A stretch of DNA of 64,000 nucleotides from positions 716,894 through 780,893 of the forward strand of contig VYZB01000373.1 in the NCBI GenBank assembly GCA_013397455.1. The letters are read 5' to 3'. The position numbers and the translations under genes were made by a program. This DNA is from Crotophaga sulcirostris (lineage: Eukaryota > Chordata > Aves > Cuculiformes > Crotophagidae). Of the stretch, positions 1-13,185 are shown piece by piece (position 1 is the first letter of the stretch; each line of letters opens with the position of its first letter). The notes under the pieces were generated by a model that was not told the DNA's origin, ran no database searches, and was given only the letters and a program-made list of their open reading frames with translations.

Positions 1-3000
1 TGATAAAAGCAACAATTCTGATGTAGTAAACTTACAGCTTCTGAAAACATGTGACTTGATCCCGCACGACATTTTGATTAAGTAAAGACACCAGCACAAG
101 ACAAATTAAAGAGGCTTAAGAACAAGACACACGATCGAGTTCAAGGATACTATCCTAGTATGGTTGTTGCTTTTCTGCAGCAGCACATGACCCATCCCAT
201 AACAACTCAGTAGTAATCAGAATATTCAGCTATTGATGACTTGGAAGAAAAGTTAAACTACTTCTGGAAAAAAACTGTGGTGCCTAAGTGGCAATAAATT
301 CTGAAGAAAACAAGGTGCTGATGCAGAGCTACTATGTCTCTTCCCTGACTGCATTCAACCAAGAAACTCAGAGCAACCTAGTGGAAAGCTGTACCTACAA
401 AAATGGTCACAAAGATCAGGTAAAGAATGGGGGATCACTGTCCTCAGAAGCAGAAGCTCAACTCTAAAAAAGGGATCTGGGTACTGATTAGCCATAATTT
501 GAATATTATTCCTGGGACAGCATGGCAATATTGTTCTTGAGCTGGTAAACAAAATGCTCTGGAGAAAATAGAAAGCAAAAATACTTTGCCTCTGATACTT
601 ATGAGTATCTAGTACTGGAAAAGCATTGGAAATCTAGTGCTCCCCACTTCAAGAACAATGCTGGAAAAAATGGGAAATGCTCACAGAAAAAAACCCCATA
701 TGAATGATTAAAGAATCACAAAAGAGTAAAGAATCCTTCACTTACCAAGAAGAAAATTAAATGGTTATTAATCAAAAAGTATGCAAATGAGATACCAAAC
801 AGAACAGAAGGGCCCTAAACTTAAGGAGGTACAGAAGAAGAATGAATGACAAGAAACTGAAGGTAGTCAAATTCAAAACAGGTGATTTTTCTTTTCTTAA
901 ATGGCAAGGAGGAGTTATGCTTGAAATGAAGTACCAAGGGTCACAATTCTTGCAACTTGTGCACAAGTATGCATAATTTTCAGCATTATTTAAAAAAAAA
1001 AATACACTTAAGTGGTTTCCTGACTTTAAAACCTGGCATCTTCAGAAATACTCAATACAAATAAACTACAGTTACTTGAATAGCAATTTCTTATGTTCCT
1101 CAAGTGCTCTATGCAATATACTCATTTCCAAAGCACACCTGCACCCTCATGCATAGTAGTTTCACAAGTGCAAGTCATTTGGTGATCTTGTAGCTTATGA
1201 AGGAAACCTGATATCATGTAAGATGTTCTTCTTGCTGCTAGTCTTACAGTCTACCCTGTTTATGTGATACAGTTCAAACCACTGACTTCATAAACAATTG
1301 CTTTACAAGCAATTCTTGTAAAAAATGTCCTATAGAAGCTTGCCACCAGAAGGCAAAGAACTAATTTTAAACCAACAAGATTAACTTAAAAAGTAACATC
1401 ATCTTTAGTAGAATGTGAACTGACGTTCTGAAAAATATCCAGTAAAGCATTCATCTATGTATCACATATTCACTGAATTTCTGTTTAGCTAAAAACCAGA
1501 CTTAAGAGGTTGGATTACACATGAAACTGAGTCCCAAAGGACTAAACCAAGAAAAACACTGATTATTCAATTTCCTTTTCCAGTAATCTCATTTTTCTTC
1601 AAACTTACTTGAAATCTACTGTAACTTCATTATGTCAACATACCAAATACTGCACACTCATTCTCTGCATACACTCTACAAACAGCAGCAACAGAAAAAA
1701 TTAAAACTGCAAAGCTCCATAATTCCTTTTTTTCAGGTAAGTTTTTTCCATAATAGTAGCAAAGGAACTTTCCCCCATTTTATGAGCTGGAAGTGTCTCA
1801 ACAGATCAGCATGTTGGTACTAAGTAAAGAATTAGCTAAATGTATAAAGCCTATGTTTGTTTTACATCAAAGTGAAGAATAAGCATAATTAAAAAATCAA
1901 CAGTTAAAAATCATAACAATAATAATAAAAAAATTAGAAACCAGACTGCTTGCATTTCAAAATACACATAAATCATTTCATTAACACTGAGATAAATTCT
2001 TTTCTCTGAGAAATTATGGCAGTAGAAAGGAACCACTGGCATAGAGCAAAATGAACAAACAGGCCAAGAATCCACAGGCTCTCCTAGTAAATGACTCCAA
2101 AACAAGTTCAGTATTTCAAGTATGTTTTAGAATCAGTTTTTCAACAAGATACAGGACCTAGCAATCCTGTCATCACAAATGATGTCTGATGATGCAGAAT
2201 TTTACTGGCTGTTTAGAGAGGAAAAACAGGTGACCCTGTGCCGCACCAATTTGGGAAAAGGCAGTTCTCCAAATGAAGTATATTTTCAGTCAAATCACAA
2301 GAATGTTGTAGCACTGAATGGCAACATTTCAGAGATGTCTTTTGAAATAGGCAGCTGTTGAGTAATGGAAGTGGTGGGGTTTTTTTATTGTACAAATTTG
2401 TTCCTGCTTATCACCTCCTAAAAGGAACCAAACTTCTCAATGCATTTGAAAAGAACTTCAAAGAAAGGACATCAAACCTGCAGAAAGCACTCACACAGAA
2501 GATAAAACACTTCATATGATGAATTGTGAACCTGAGCCACCTTTTACTGAGAGGCTGAATACCAAGAAAAAGTAACAAAGGAAGACAAATTTATCAAACC
2601 ATTCAAGAACATGTCAATCTCCAGCAGGTATCATATAGCCTTTGTAAAGTGACATTAACTTGAAGGAGCATAGAAAACTGTCTAAACTCAAATTCCACCT
2701 GTTCATACAACATTAACATACATAAAAAAAATAATAAAATCAAAGATTGCTTATATGAGGTTTAAGGGGGCTATCATAAGAAAACAATTAATGTATCATA
2801 TAGCTTAATGCAGTTAATATGATGCTGCATAATAAATATTTAGGTGTCCCCTAAAGTAATTTTAACAAGCACAGAGATCTGACATTTCCCAATATTCTTC
2901 TGACTTCTGTTAGTAAAATACACAATAAAGGATGTTTTCAAGGAGCAGGAAAATGTGAGTGGATGCTTTAAAAGACATGGGACTAACAAGTCCCACTTTA

Positions 3001-3004
3001 AGTT
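1..3004. other. Intron 11 sequence, no feature seen
   Basis: AT-rich, with frequent stops on both strands and only scattered short frames. No repeat family or conserved exon was recognised. It is presumed to be ANO10 intron 11 because the gene continues to the left. Confidence 0.6.
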
Positions 3005-3950
3005 TTGAAAGGTTGCTCTCTATAACGTCTCCCGGGAGCCTCCCCTTCTCCAGGCTGAAGAGCCCCAACTCTCAGCCTGTCATCACAGGAGAGGTGTTCC
3101 ATCCCTCTGATCATTTTTATGGCCCTGCTGTGGACCCACTCTTACAGGTCCATGTCCTTTCTATGCTGAAGACTCCAGAACTGGGCACAGTACTACAGGT
3201 GGGGTCTCACCAGAGCAGAGGAGGAAAATCATTTCCCTCAGCCTGCTGGCCACGCTTCTTTTGATGCAGCCCAGGATGCAGTTGGTCTTCTGGGCTGCAA
3301 GCGCACGTTGTCAGCTCATGTTCAGCTTTTCCTCCATCAGTACCCGCAAAGTTCTTCTTCCACAGAGCTCTCAATCCCTTCATCCCTCAGCCTATCTTGA
3401 ATCCAGGGGTTGCCCTGACTCAGGCACAGGATCTTGCACCTGGCCTTGTTGGACCTCATCAGGTTCACACAGGGTAGTTTTTCAAGCTTGTTCAGGTCCC
3501 TCTGGATGGCAGACCATCCCTCAGGTGTGTCAACTGCACCACCCAGCTTGGTATTGTCTGCAAACTTGCTGAGGGTGCACTTGATCCCATTGTCCACGTC
3601 ACTGATGAAGATTTTTAACAGTACTGGTTCCAATACAGACCTCTGAAGGACACCACTTGTCACAGATCTCCATCTGGACATTGAACTGTTGACCACTACT
3701 CTCTCAATGCAACCAAGTCTACATCCACTAAACAGTCCACCCATCTAGTCCATATTTCTCCAATTTACAGAGAAGGATGTTGTGGGGGATCATGTCCAGA
3801 CAGATTACATCCATAGCTCTTCTTTTGTCCATTGATGTGGTCACTCCATCATTGAAGGCCACCAGGCTGGTCAGGCAGGACTTGCCCTTGGTGAAGCCAT
3901 GCTGGCTGTCTCATATCACCTCCCTGTCCTCCATGGATCTGTACAGAAAT
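3005..3950 (-). repeat. CR1 LINE fragment, reverse-transcriptase region, decayed
   Basis: On the minus strand the sequence encodes a broken CR1 reverse transcriptase: [14 protein letters not shown] and AMDVICLD pieces upstream, then SGVLQRSVLEPVLL, FADNTKLGGAVDTPEG and NKARCKILCL. The catalytic FADD-type motif reads FADN. The 3' tail normally kept by CR1 insertions is missing at the low-coordinate end, so the copy has been cut on that side. It lies in ANO10 intron 11, same strand as the gene. Confidence 0.88.
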
Positions 3951-6900
3951 GTTTCAGTTTGCAATCAAAGAGGAAAACAGTGAAAAGACTGGAACTCCCT
4001 ACCAGAATTCAGGTATTGCATGCAGCCATAATTGGTGAAGGTATTTTATTTTTAACTTGAGAAATGTGACTCTGTTGTCAGAGATGAATTGAAGATCCTG
4101 ACAGCAATCCAGAATAGGAAATAAAGCACCTGTGAATGAAAATTATAATTTGCAAATTCTGCTTCCATGAACAACTTATTCCGTAGATAGAAACTTTTTG
4201 TGAAAGACTTAGAATTTGCATAAAGCCATTAAGCAGCCTCCTTAAAATGCCTATGGGAAACAGAGCTATATTTTCCTTTCAGAAGTGAGTGATAAATTTG
4301 AGTCATCCATTCTGTTCTATATTAGAAGTGGCATTACACAACCGTAAAAGGCTTGCTATGTTTACTTTGAGAACAGGAAAACAACTAGCAACAATCTTCA
4401 TAGGAGTAAATAATTAACATGAGCAGCTTGAGCATTTCCCTTCCATTCTTCTTGGTTTAGTGGAAGGAGGATCATTCAAACATCTTAAAAGTATTTGATA
4501 CATGCAATGTCACAGTATCCCTATGAGTTAAGCAAAGATAATTACTTAGTAAGAAAATTAAGCCATAAGGGTAAGACTCTCATCTTGGGCACTCTGGAGT
4601 GCTCCACTTTCAGATTCACGCCATTCCACGCTATTCCTCATCTATACTTCTCTCAAAACTCAAGAACAGTTTTATGGAATAAATCAGTCATAGAAATGAT
4701 AGTGTAAAATGATACATGCACAAAATGATTTAACATCTGGGACTATTAAATCTTTTTGAGACGCTTTAATACAAATTTCCAGAGGTTAGCCCATGTAATC
4801 ATTATGCACTATTTAAACAGACTGGTATTATTACTTTTCCATCTGGATTAGAACTCAAGTCTTATTTTCTTATACAGTTATAGAAAGTTGTAAAATATTT
4901 GTTTAGTTTTTTTCTTGCAAGTATTTTCCATATGTTCATTAATTCTATCCTTGAACAATTTTAGGTTGTTTTATTACCATTTCATAAAATGTAACTACTA
5001 GCAATGCAGAAAATCAATCCAACACGTGCATAAATCACTTGTTACACAGCCCAAACAGTTTACCTTGGGCAATCTGGATTAGTAGTGCATTATAAAGATG
5101 CACTGAAGTGACAGAACATAAGACTCTCCGGTATTAATATTTTCTGTACTATTTCCTTCCATGAAATCATCAACCTGCAGATCTGGATGTGGAATTGCAC
5201 TTATTTTGATAAACAAAATCTTTTTATTAATTGTTTTCTCTTTACCAATTTAACTACTCTCTACACTGTAGTGTATCTTTGGTTACTGTAGGCAGTATAA
5301 AGGTCTGGATTTAGATTTTCTAGTAACCATTTATCATCTCTTCTAAGCCACGAACTTAGGTATGGGGGTCCTAAGATCTGGCATAAGTATTACCAGTGTT
5401 ACAAAAAAAAAAAAAAAAAGTAATTTAACAGTCAGAAACAAAACAGGGAGTTGTTGCCTCTACCAGCATTAATTTCAAACAAAACTAGGGATCTCCTGCA
5501 ATAATGTCTTTTTTTTAGCATCTCCTACAAACAACATTCTCTATTACATTTCATTAGCTGCCAAAGCCTAGGAAAATAAAAGCAAGGGCATTTAGTTTAG
5601 CTGCTCAACTATACTTTAAATGCCACATAGCACCGCAGATTTATACAGAAGTAAAAATACATACGTCTCAAGATTCTCATCTCTATATATTAATTCAAAC
5701 CATTTTTTTTTTTCTGTTGAAGGACATATTTTCATATGGGGCAATCCATACATTTGTCCACACTTCACATTCCTCCTTTAAAATATATCACAGAATCTTT
5801 GCTGAACTTTCTTATGGATAATTTCCTTAAATTCATATGTAATAATGAATAAATAGTAACAAAAATGGATGCATGACAGATGATTATAGTAAATATACAA
5901 TCATGATTTACATATTCTCCTTTCCCAAACTTCTTATCTATTACCTATCTTTTACCATTCTGTTTAACTAGAATGCAAAGGTTTTTGAGTTACAAATACA
6001 TATGAACTCTTAAAAGTAGAAATGCTGAATATATGCAATTCTTCCTGCCCTGCTGGGTGATATAGTGATTACCACCTCTCAAGCATAAGACAAAGGCAGA
6101 GCCTTCCAACACCACCCATGAATGAAACTATCCAAGTATGTTAAAAATGAGTTAAAATGAGTTGACTCAGTGCACTCATTTTAATCCCCAGCATTTGATA
6201 AATTTGGAATTGGAAAAACTACTTAATAGACCATTTATCCACTGCTAAGGGGTAAACATTCAGATTTTAAATTGCAGTAACTCTATTTGTATGTCCATGT
6301 GACAGAGATGCACAGATCTTTACAAGGATTAGCAGGTTCAATGCTGATCTGTTTTTGAGAGCAGAGTACAATCCATTAAAAAAAATCCATCAAGTTTTGT
6401 CACCACATTAGTCACTTTTACCTACTGAGATAAGATCCATCTGTAAATTATCAGTATGGTAAAGGAGTAACATTAAAGGGGGTAAATGCACTTGATTCTA
6501 TTGACTTTTAATTAAAATCAACTAAATTTCTATTAAGCTCCCAAACAGCCCTTACCCTATCTCATCAGAAGTTTAAATTGTCCTCCTTCTGTCTTTAGCC
6601 AGGAGAGATGATACAGTTTTAAAAACAGAAAGATAATCTTCTTAAACAGGACGAAGCAATCATGCTTAGTTGTAAAATAACCATGCAGCTCTTAATAAGG
6701 TATAAGTTACTTTATATTTTAATAAGCACTGTAGCATATTTAGATAAGAATGTTTTATCAGTTCACCTCATGCTAAATATATATCTTGCAATAAATTGTT
6801 TCCTTAATTTTCCTTGAATTAACACATAGACAGTTAAAAAAAAAATCTCCATCATCTGCAAAGACAAAACCCATGTGAAGCCCAACAGAACTTCATTTCA

Positions 6901-9900
6901 ACACACTGAATGAAGTTAAAATTGCATTTGTAATTACTGCAACTCAAGTTCTATTGCTGTTTTGGTAAAATAAGTTAAACTAAAGAATCCACATCTGTCA
7001 CTTCAGCAGTTTCATAGCAGTTGTAGTGGTCCAAATACATCTTAAATGTAGAAAAGTTCCAGGCTGACAGTGCAGGCTGTGTTACGTAAGAAGCATATAA
7101 ACACTTCCACAGATTAAAATAATCAAATGTCTTTAATTTTGTTCAACTTTCTGCCTGGCTAGTTCCTTTTTTAAAAAAACAAAACCCCAAATACTGCATG
7201 TCAGAACACAAAGCACGCAGTAGACAGGGAAATTAATGCTATTTTTCTATTCAATAAAAACCCCCAATGAAATAACAAATTCAGTTTCCCATTTCTGAAA
7301 ACTACTACTTAACTATTTCACTGGTAGCTTGGAGAGTGAGCAATTTTTAGAGACTGTCCCTAGCATTGTTCACAAAACACAGATACCAAACAATTAATTT
7401 TGTTACTTGAGCAACAGAAGCCATAAATACATCATTCGAATCTTAGTTTTCAGCTTCCAAATTATAAAGGCAATACAGTCCTGAAGCAAACATCATTCAC
7501 TGAAAAGTCACACGTATACAAAGAAGAGCTTTTCAGAAGCACATGAATACTCTGAATTATGTCATACTTGTAAATACATAATATGGAGAGTCTGTACAAT
7601 AGTAGCATATTTGCCCGAAGAAGTGATTAATGCCCTCTAAAGCAGTAAGTTATGCCACTCTATAAGGCCTTGTTCCTTTTTTGCTATTCACCATGGACAG
7701 CATAAGCTACAGCTCCAAAAGCTCATTCTCCATCATTTTTCTCCAGACGCTCAACCAGTTCCATGGCAATATTACAGGAACTTTAGGAAAGATACAGCAA
7801 CAGCCAGCACTGCTGTTGCAGAGCCCTGGTAACTACCAGAGCGCTTGTTACAACACCCCATACACAGAGCAAGTGTTAACCAGCATAACCTAATACTAAG
7901 AAAGCAGTACAGAAAATCACTCCCGATGGATTTAAGGAAAGCAAGCTTGTGCGTCAGATAAGGTACAAAGGCTAAGATACATAAGCATCGTATACCGAAA
8001 TAGCCACAAAAACAAAGGCAGCTGTCACTTGGGGAACAGAGGGAGGAAGGAAAGTAGAGAGGGGTTTGAAGTCCAACTCCATCATGAAGGAGAAAGAGAT
8101 CACAAAAGTTGATCAAAAATCATGAAGCAAAATTAGAAGAAGTTATTACTGTAAACAGGGTTTTGATAAGAATAGATAAGCATAAAATTCATTATAGGGT
8201 TGTCTGCAAGGAAGGTAGGAACTCTGAATTTAAAATTTTTCAGTATACATTTGAAAGCACCATAAATTTCCATTTAACATTTGTACATGTCTTAAAGAAA
8301 ATGTATTTTAGGTAGCGGAATAAGAGGTTAAAGATTTCTTTTTGAAATGAATTTCAAGATATTTCTCTAAGTATAAGTTTTAGTGTCTCAGTCTCACTTT
8401 CCAGAAATTGCAGAAGGCCAATGTGTTTCTGGCTAAAGAATATTTTACAGTACCCTCTTCAAAGTCCTAGAAATACCACTTGATCCAGTCCTCTCTCTTC
8501 GCTACATTCCCAAGAAAGCCACATGTATTTTCTTGCCTTACATTTCACTGCATGCTACAGAGACTGCAGGAGCAGATACAGGAGGAATGATCAAGCATTC
8601 CAAAAGGCAGCTTATTGTTTCTAACACCATTACATGTGGATTTTTCCTTTCAAAACCAAACCGAGATTGCCAACACACTTAAAGTCTCCTCATTAACCGA
8701 TATGTTTATGTTGTTATTAGCAACAAGAGAAAAAACACAGGAACATCATTTATTAGAGTAATAGCTGAAGAGGTATAACTCCACTGTAATTACTTATCAT
8801 CTCCTTCCCTGTCCTTTCAGACATAAGCTACCAAACAGGGTCACAGTAAGGATTTGCCCACTCTGTTTGACTGCTTTTCTTAGTAACTATGGAGTATTTT
8901 TGAAAGTTTCCCTTTCACTAAGATCATTGTCAACCTACAGGAAAAAACCATACTTTAAGGTAGATGTCTGACAGTATCTAGCACAATTTAATGCTTGAAA
9001 ATATTTACATCAAGTAGTTTTTTTTAAACTTTGAGATGTGGGATAGAATTATGTTATCACACATGATCATTAATTGATTTTTCTATTATTGAATATTCCT
9101 GCACAGACAAATGAGAGATCATCAGAGGTCTTCCAAACAGTAATTTGTAACTGTTCAAATCACTATTTTCATGTCCTTTTTAAATTTTTAGCATCCGTAT
9201 CCTTACACACATAAATGTACCCAAAAAAGCAGCCAGTGCATACTCTTGATCACATACTGATACAATAAAGAATACTCTCTTTGAACAATTCCTCTAAGCA
9301 GTTTGTGTAGCTTTTATTACAAGCTATTCTTGAATTACTCCCTTTGACTGCATGGACAGGGTGGATAACCACTAACACAGTTTGTCACTGTCTGACGTGA
9401 AACAGCAGCAGAGCCATTCCAACAAAGTTCAAAAATCAAAATTAAGACACCAGACCAAGAACATGGCTTGAAACCCTATCTTCTGAAATCTCAGGAAGAA
9501 CCTCATGCATTTCAAGGAATTCAGTGTTAAATGTACAAAAATGCAAACAAACTCCACACCTTTTCAGAAAGGACTCCTACCCAACACTTTTGCACGTCAC
9601 CCTACTCAGTTCCTACAATCTCCAAGCACCTTCAGCCTTTCCCCAGAAAGTCCAAATTCTCTTATGTCCTCAGATGCATCTCACTATGTACACTACCCTT
9701 CTCCTCTTGCCATCACGCACTTTGCACCAGTGTTCAGGCTTTCTGAAACCTGTGATGCTCAGTCTCTGCTCAAGTGGCACTGCTCGGGGAAAGGCCGTCA
9801 CTCCTGCAGAGCACGGCAGCCGTTCCCCCTGGCTTCTGGTCCTTCACTCCAAGTTTTTTCTTCTTTTGGCTCTGCTTCTGCTCACTGAAACAAGTGTAAG

Positions 9901-12727
9901 TTCTCAGTTCTGCCCCCACAGGCCTCCATGAAAAAACACCTGCCCTGTCTGAACCAATGTACTCCGAAGAAGTTAATGCTGACAGCAGTGTCAGACTGCA
10001 AATTACCCAGAAAGCACATAGTGGAGAAGCTGTATCTCTGCCCTCACCTTCTCAGTCTCATCAAATGAGCCCTTCTTTGTCAGAGTCCTTCTTCCTTTGC
10101 CCTACCCATTTGATGGTAGGTTTAGAATTAAAGAACGTGAAAGGTGCTTTTAGAAGGCTATGAAAATAAATGCTATTGTGTTACTTGAGAACAGTACATA
10201 CAACCATCCAGCATCCTGTCCCTGGAAGAAAGTGCAGAAGAAAAGACATGTGGATAACGATAGCTTCCCACAATCTACCTCTAAGCAAAACACTGCTTTA
10301 GGACTCCTCATACCAGAGGTCATGTCTGTATATTTCGGTTAGTCTTTTCATTCATAAAACATTTTGAAAAATATAACTGAAAACATCAATTATTCCTTGT
10401 GGCCTGGTCACTGTGCAGCACTGCTAGGAGGAAACAAACCAAATAAGCTGTTTTCATCGAATGACTTTTCTTAACCCTAAAATTTACATTCTACATGGAT
10501 GAAGTACATCCTCGACTGTGGGATCCATCCTAACAGTATCTTATAAAAATATCTATTACCTTTATGCAACTATTGCAAAACAACTTTGACAGCCCTGATC
10601 AAAGCTGGCATTTCTCTTTCATCATTAGCTCACTTTAAAAAGAGATGGACTTGCACAACAATGATTTTGTTCTCAAAGTATCTGCTAGATGTTAAGATAA
10701 GACGACCAATCTGTGCTTTAATAAATACATACATTAAATCTGAACTGCAGAGGAAGAGAGCAGCTAAATTAACCCCATTGGGGCTCCCGGCTCTGTTGTT
10801 TTGCTGGTTTTGTTTGGTTTTGTTTGCTTGTGTGTGATATAAATATTGAAACATTTGGCTCAAAATACTCCTGAGCACACACAGGAGACTTGCAGAGCCA
10901 GTTCAGTGTCAAGCAGAGGAAAAGGAGAGCAAATGACATCCTGTCTGCTTATGTAATACTTTTTCCAAAGTTTGCTTCCCACAGTTGGGATTTAAAATAG
11001 CATCTTAGCTGCAATATAAAATCCGAGTTGTAAATTAACAAGAACCTTATCATTTACAGCAAAATGAGTATGCATCAGATAATGAGCAGGAATAAATTAA
11101 TCCCCCTGTACCAAATTCTAACCCCATCATTACATATTTTTCCACATACTTTTAATCAACAGGAGAAAACATGCCTGCAAATGGAAAATAAACCAGAAAG
11201 CTGGTCTTTGTCAGACCATTTATTTGTGCTTAGGCAATTTTCCCAGTTGCTGAGTTAATACAGCAGTGTACACGGGATCACTACCTACTCTGACAGAGGA
11301 TTAAAACATTTTTCTTCACTTAAAATGCGTTACTAGTTCAAAGGATCAGCAGCTTAGTTTTACTGTGTTGCAAAACAGTGTGCCTGTATAACAATGAAGC
11401 AGGTCTTGTTCTGCTTGCACTATTCAAAAAGTATTCAATATTCAGGGAAAAACTGTTTACGTGCTCTCCTTTCAAGTTATTACGGCCTTGCTCTTCTCCA
11501 TCAAGCAAAATCATTATTTTGCTTACTCTGGCATCACACCTATGCTATTGTTGATCATAAGCAGATACCCGTTAAAACTATTTTAAGTCAACTTTCATTG
11601 AGTTTATCTTCTGCAGTCCAAACATCCTGTCACTAGGGAAACATCTGTAAGTAAGAATGCAATTATCAGTTATGTCTGGGAAGGCATAAAAGAGAAAAAG
11701 AGAATTTGCCTTTATTTTTCCAAAAACTCTACAATTAAAATATTTCTGAAAACTGGTTCCACAGGTCAGCTAGACTGACAAGAGATTTGGGATGTTTTTT
11801 TTCTCCACTTAGTATATTCCGTAAAATCCTCCAAAAATTATCCTTTATCAGAATTCAAATACATTTTCTAATTTAGTATTGATCTGGACTAAAATCCTCA
11901 CCCCACCAGACAATACTAAGGAATTTCTAAAACCTTCCCGTTCCTAAATGCAGTTAAAACATGAATGCAGACAGAATTTATAGCTCGAAGACTAAACAAG
12001 CAGAAACTGTTTTGAGTTTTGAGTACCTTGGTAAGTGAGCAGGAAGAAAGGGCAACTTCCAAAACAACAGAATGCTTATCATAGTAGTTTAGAGCTTGTC
12101 TCATCAAGAAACGGCACCAATATGGGGTAATGCATACATTCATACAACTAGGACTATTTCATATAATTCCTTGCAGATGTATTCATTCTAGTACAAGAGG
12201 AGATTATGTCACTTTGGAGGCCTGTTAGAATGGGACTTTTAGCACGGACTTTTTTTTCTGTTTTGTTCACCACAGACAATCCTGTCCTGCCCGCGTAGAA
12301 CTTTTCACAAAGACTTTTATCAATATCAATATCACTCCGATACTGAAAGTGGCACTACAGATGCTTTAGTGACTGAATATGAATTTGACCCAATATATGA
12401 AATAATTGATTTTCTAGTGAATGTATGGAGGTTTCAATGCAACATATATGATCAGACTGCATCTCTGATTAAACAGTCAAGATGTTACATATGAAGATCT
12501 GACATAAGGTCACAAAACAATGTTACATATGAAATGGTATTGTAATAAATAATTTCCATGCAACAACAAACTTAAACTCTTAGAATTAATTTAGAGGATA
12601 CATCAGCGAGCTAAATTCACTATACAGCTTCTGTTCAGCAACTCCTACAGTTATTTGCAGTCATGCAAATTTCCTGGATCGTGCACTGCACAGTGCGTCA
12701 TTTGATGATTACAAAGGATATGGAACT
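3951..12727. other. Intron 11 sequence, mostly featureless
   Basis: AT-rich non-coding sequence with short A or T runs (for example 18 A near 5402). 9550-9900 is GC-richer with overlapping open frames up to 135 codons, but it has no recognisable protein, splice context or repeat. Confidence 0.6.
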
Positions 12728-13185
12728 GTTAGAACTGCTCCAGAGGAGGGTGTGAAGACGGCCAGAGGGCTGAAGCACCTCTGCTATGAGGACAGGTTGA
12801 GAGAGATGGGGTTGTTCAGCCTGGAGAAGAGAAGGCTCTGGTGGGGCCTTACAGTGGCCTTACAGTACCTGAAGGGGCTACAGGAAAGCTGGGGAGGGAC
12901 TTTTTACAAGGGCAAGGAGTGATAGGATGAGGGGGAATGGCTTTAAATTGGAAGGGGGATTTAGATTAGAGATTAGGAAGAAATTCTTCATGCTGAGGGT
13001 GGTGAGGCCCTGGCACAGGTTGCCCACGGAAGCTGTGGATGCCCCCTCCCTGAAGGTGTTCAAGGCCAGGTTGGATGGGGCCTTGAGCAGCCTGGTCTGG
13101 TGGGAGGGGTCCCTGCCCATGGCAGGGGGCTTGGAACTGGATGGGCTTTAAGGTCCTTTCCAACCCAAACTATTCTATGATTCTA
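12728..13185 (+). repeat. CR1 LINE 3' end, 5'-truncated
   Basis: It contains typical CR1 3' sequence (GGTTGTTCAGCCTGGAGAAG, then AGGAAGAAATTCTTC) and ends in TTCTATGATTCTA. It is very similar to the copies at 41.3 and 52.5 kb, including GGGGCTACAGGAAAGCTGGG. It lies antisense to ANO10 in intron 11. Confidence 0.92.

Noticed and set aside
5180..5230. Possible ANO10 exon 12 (ATCTGGATGTGGAATTGC)
   Set aside because: The minus-strand translation in all frames does not resemble the C-terminal region and contains a stop.
12878..13163. Pairs of overlapping 65-80-codon ORFs
   Set aside because: Frames of the CR1 3' end; the same frames recur at 41.5 and 52.7 kb.
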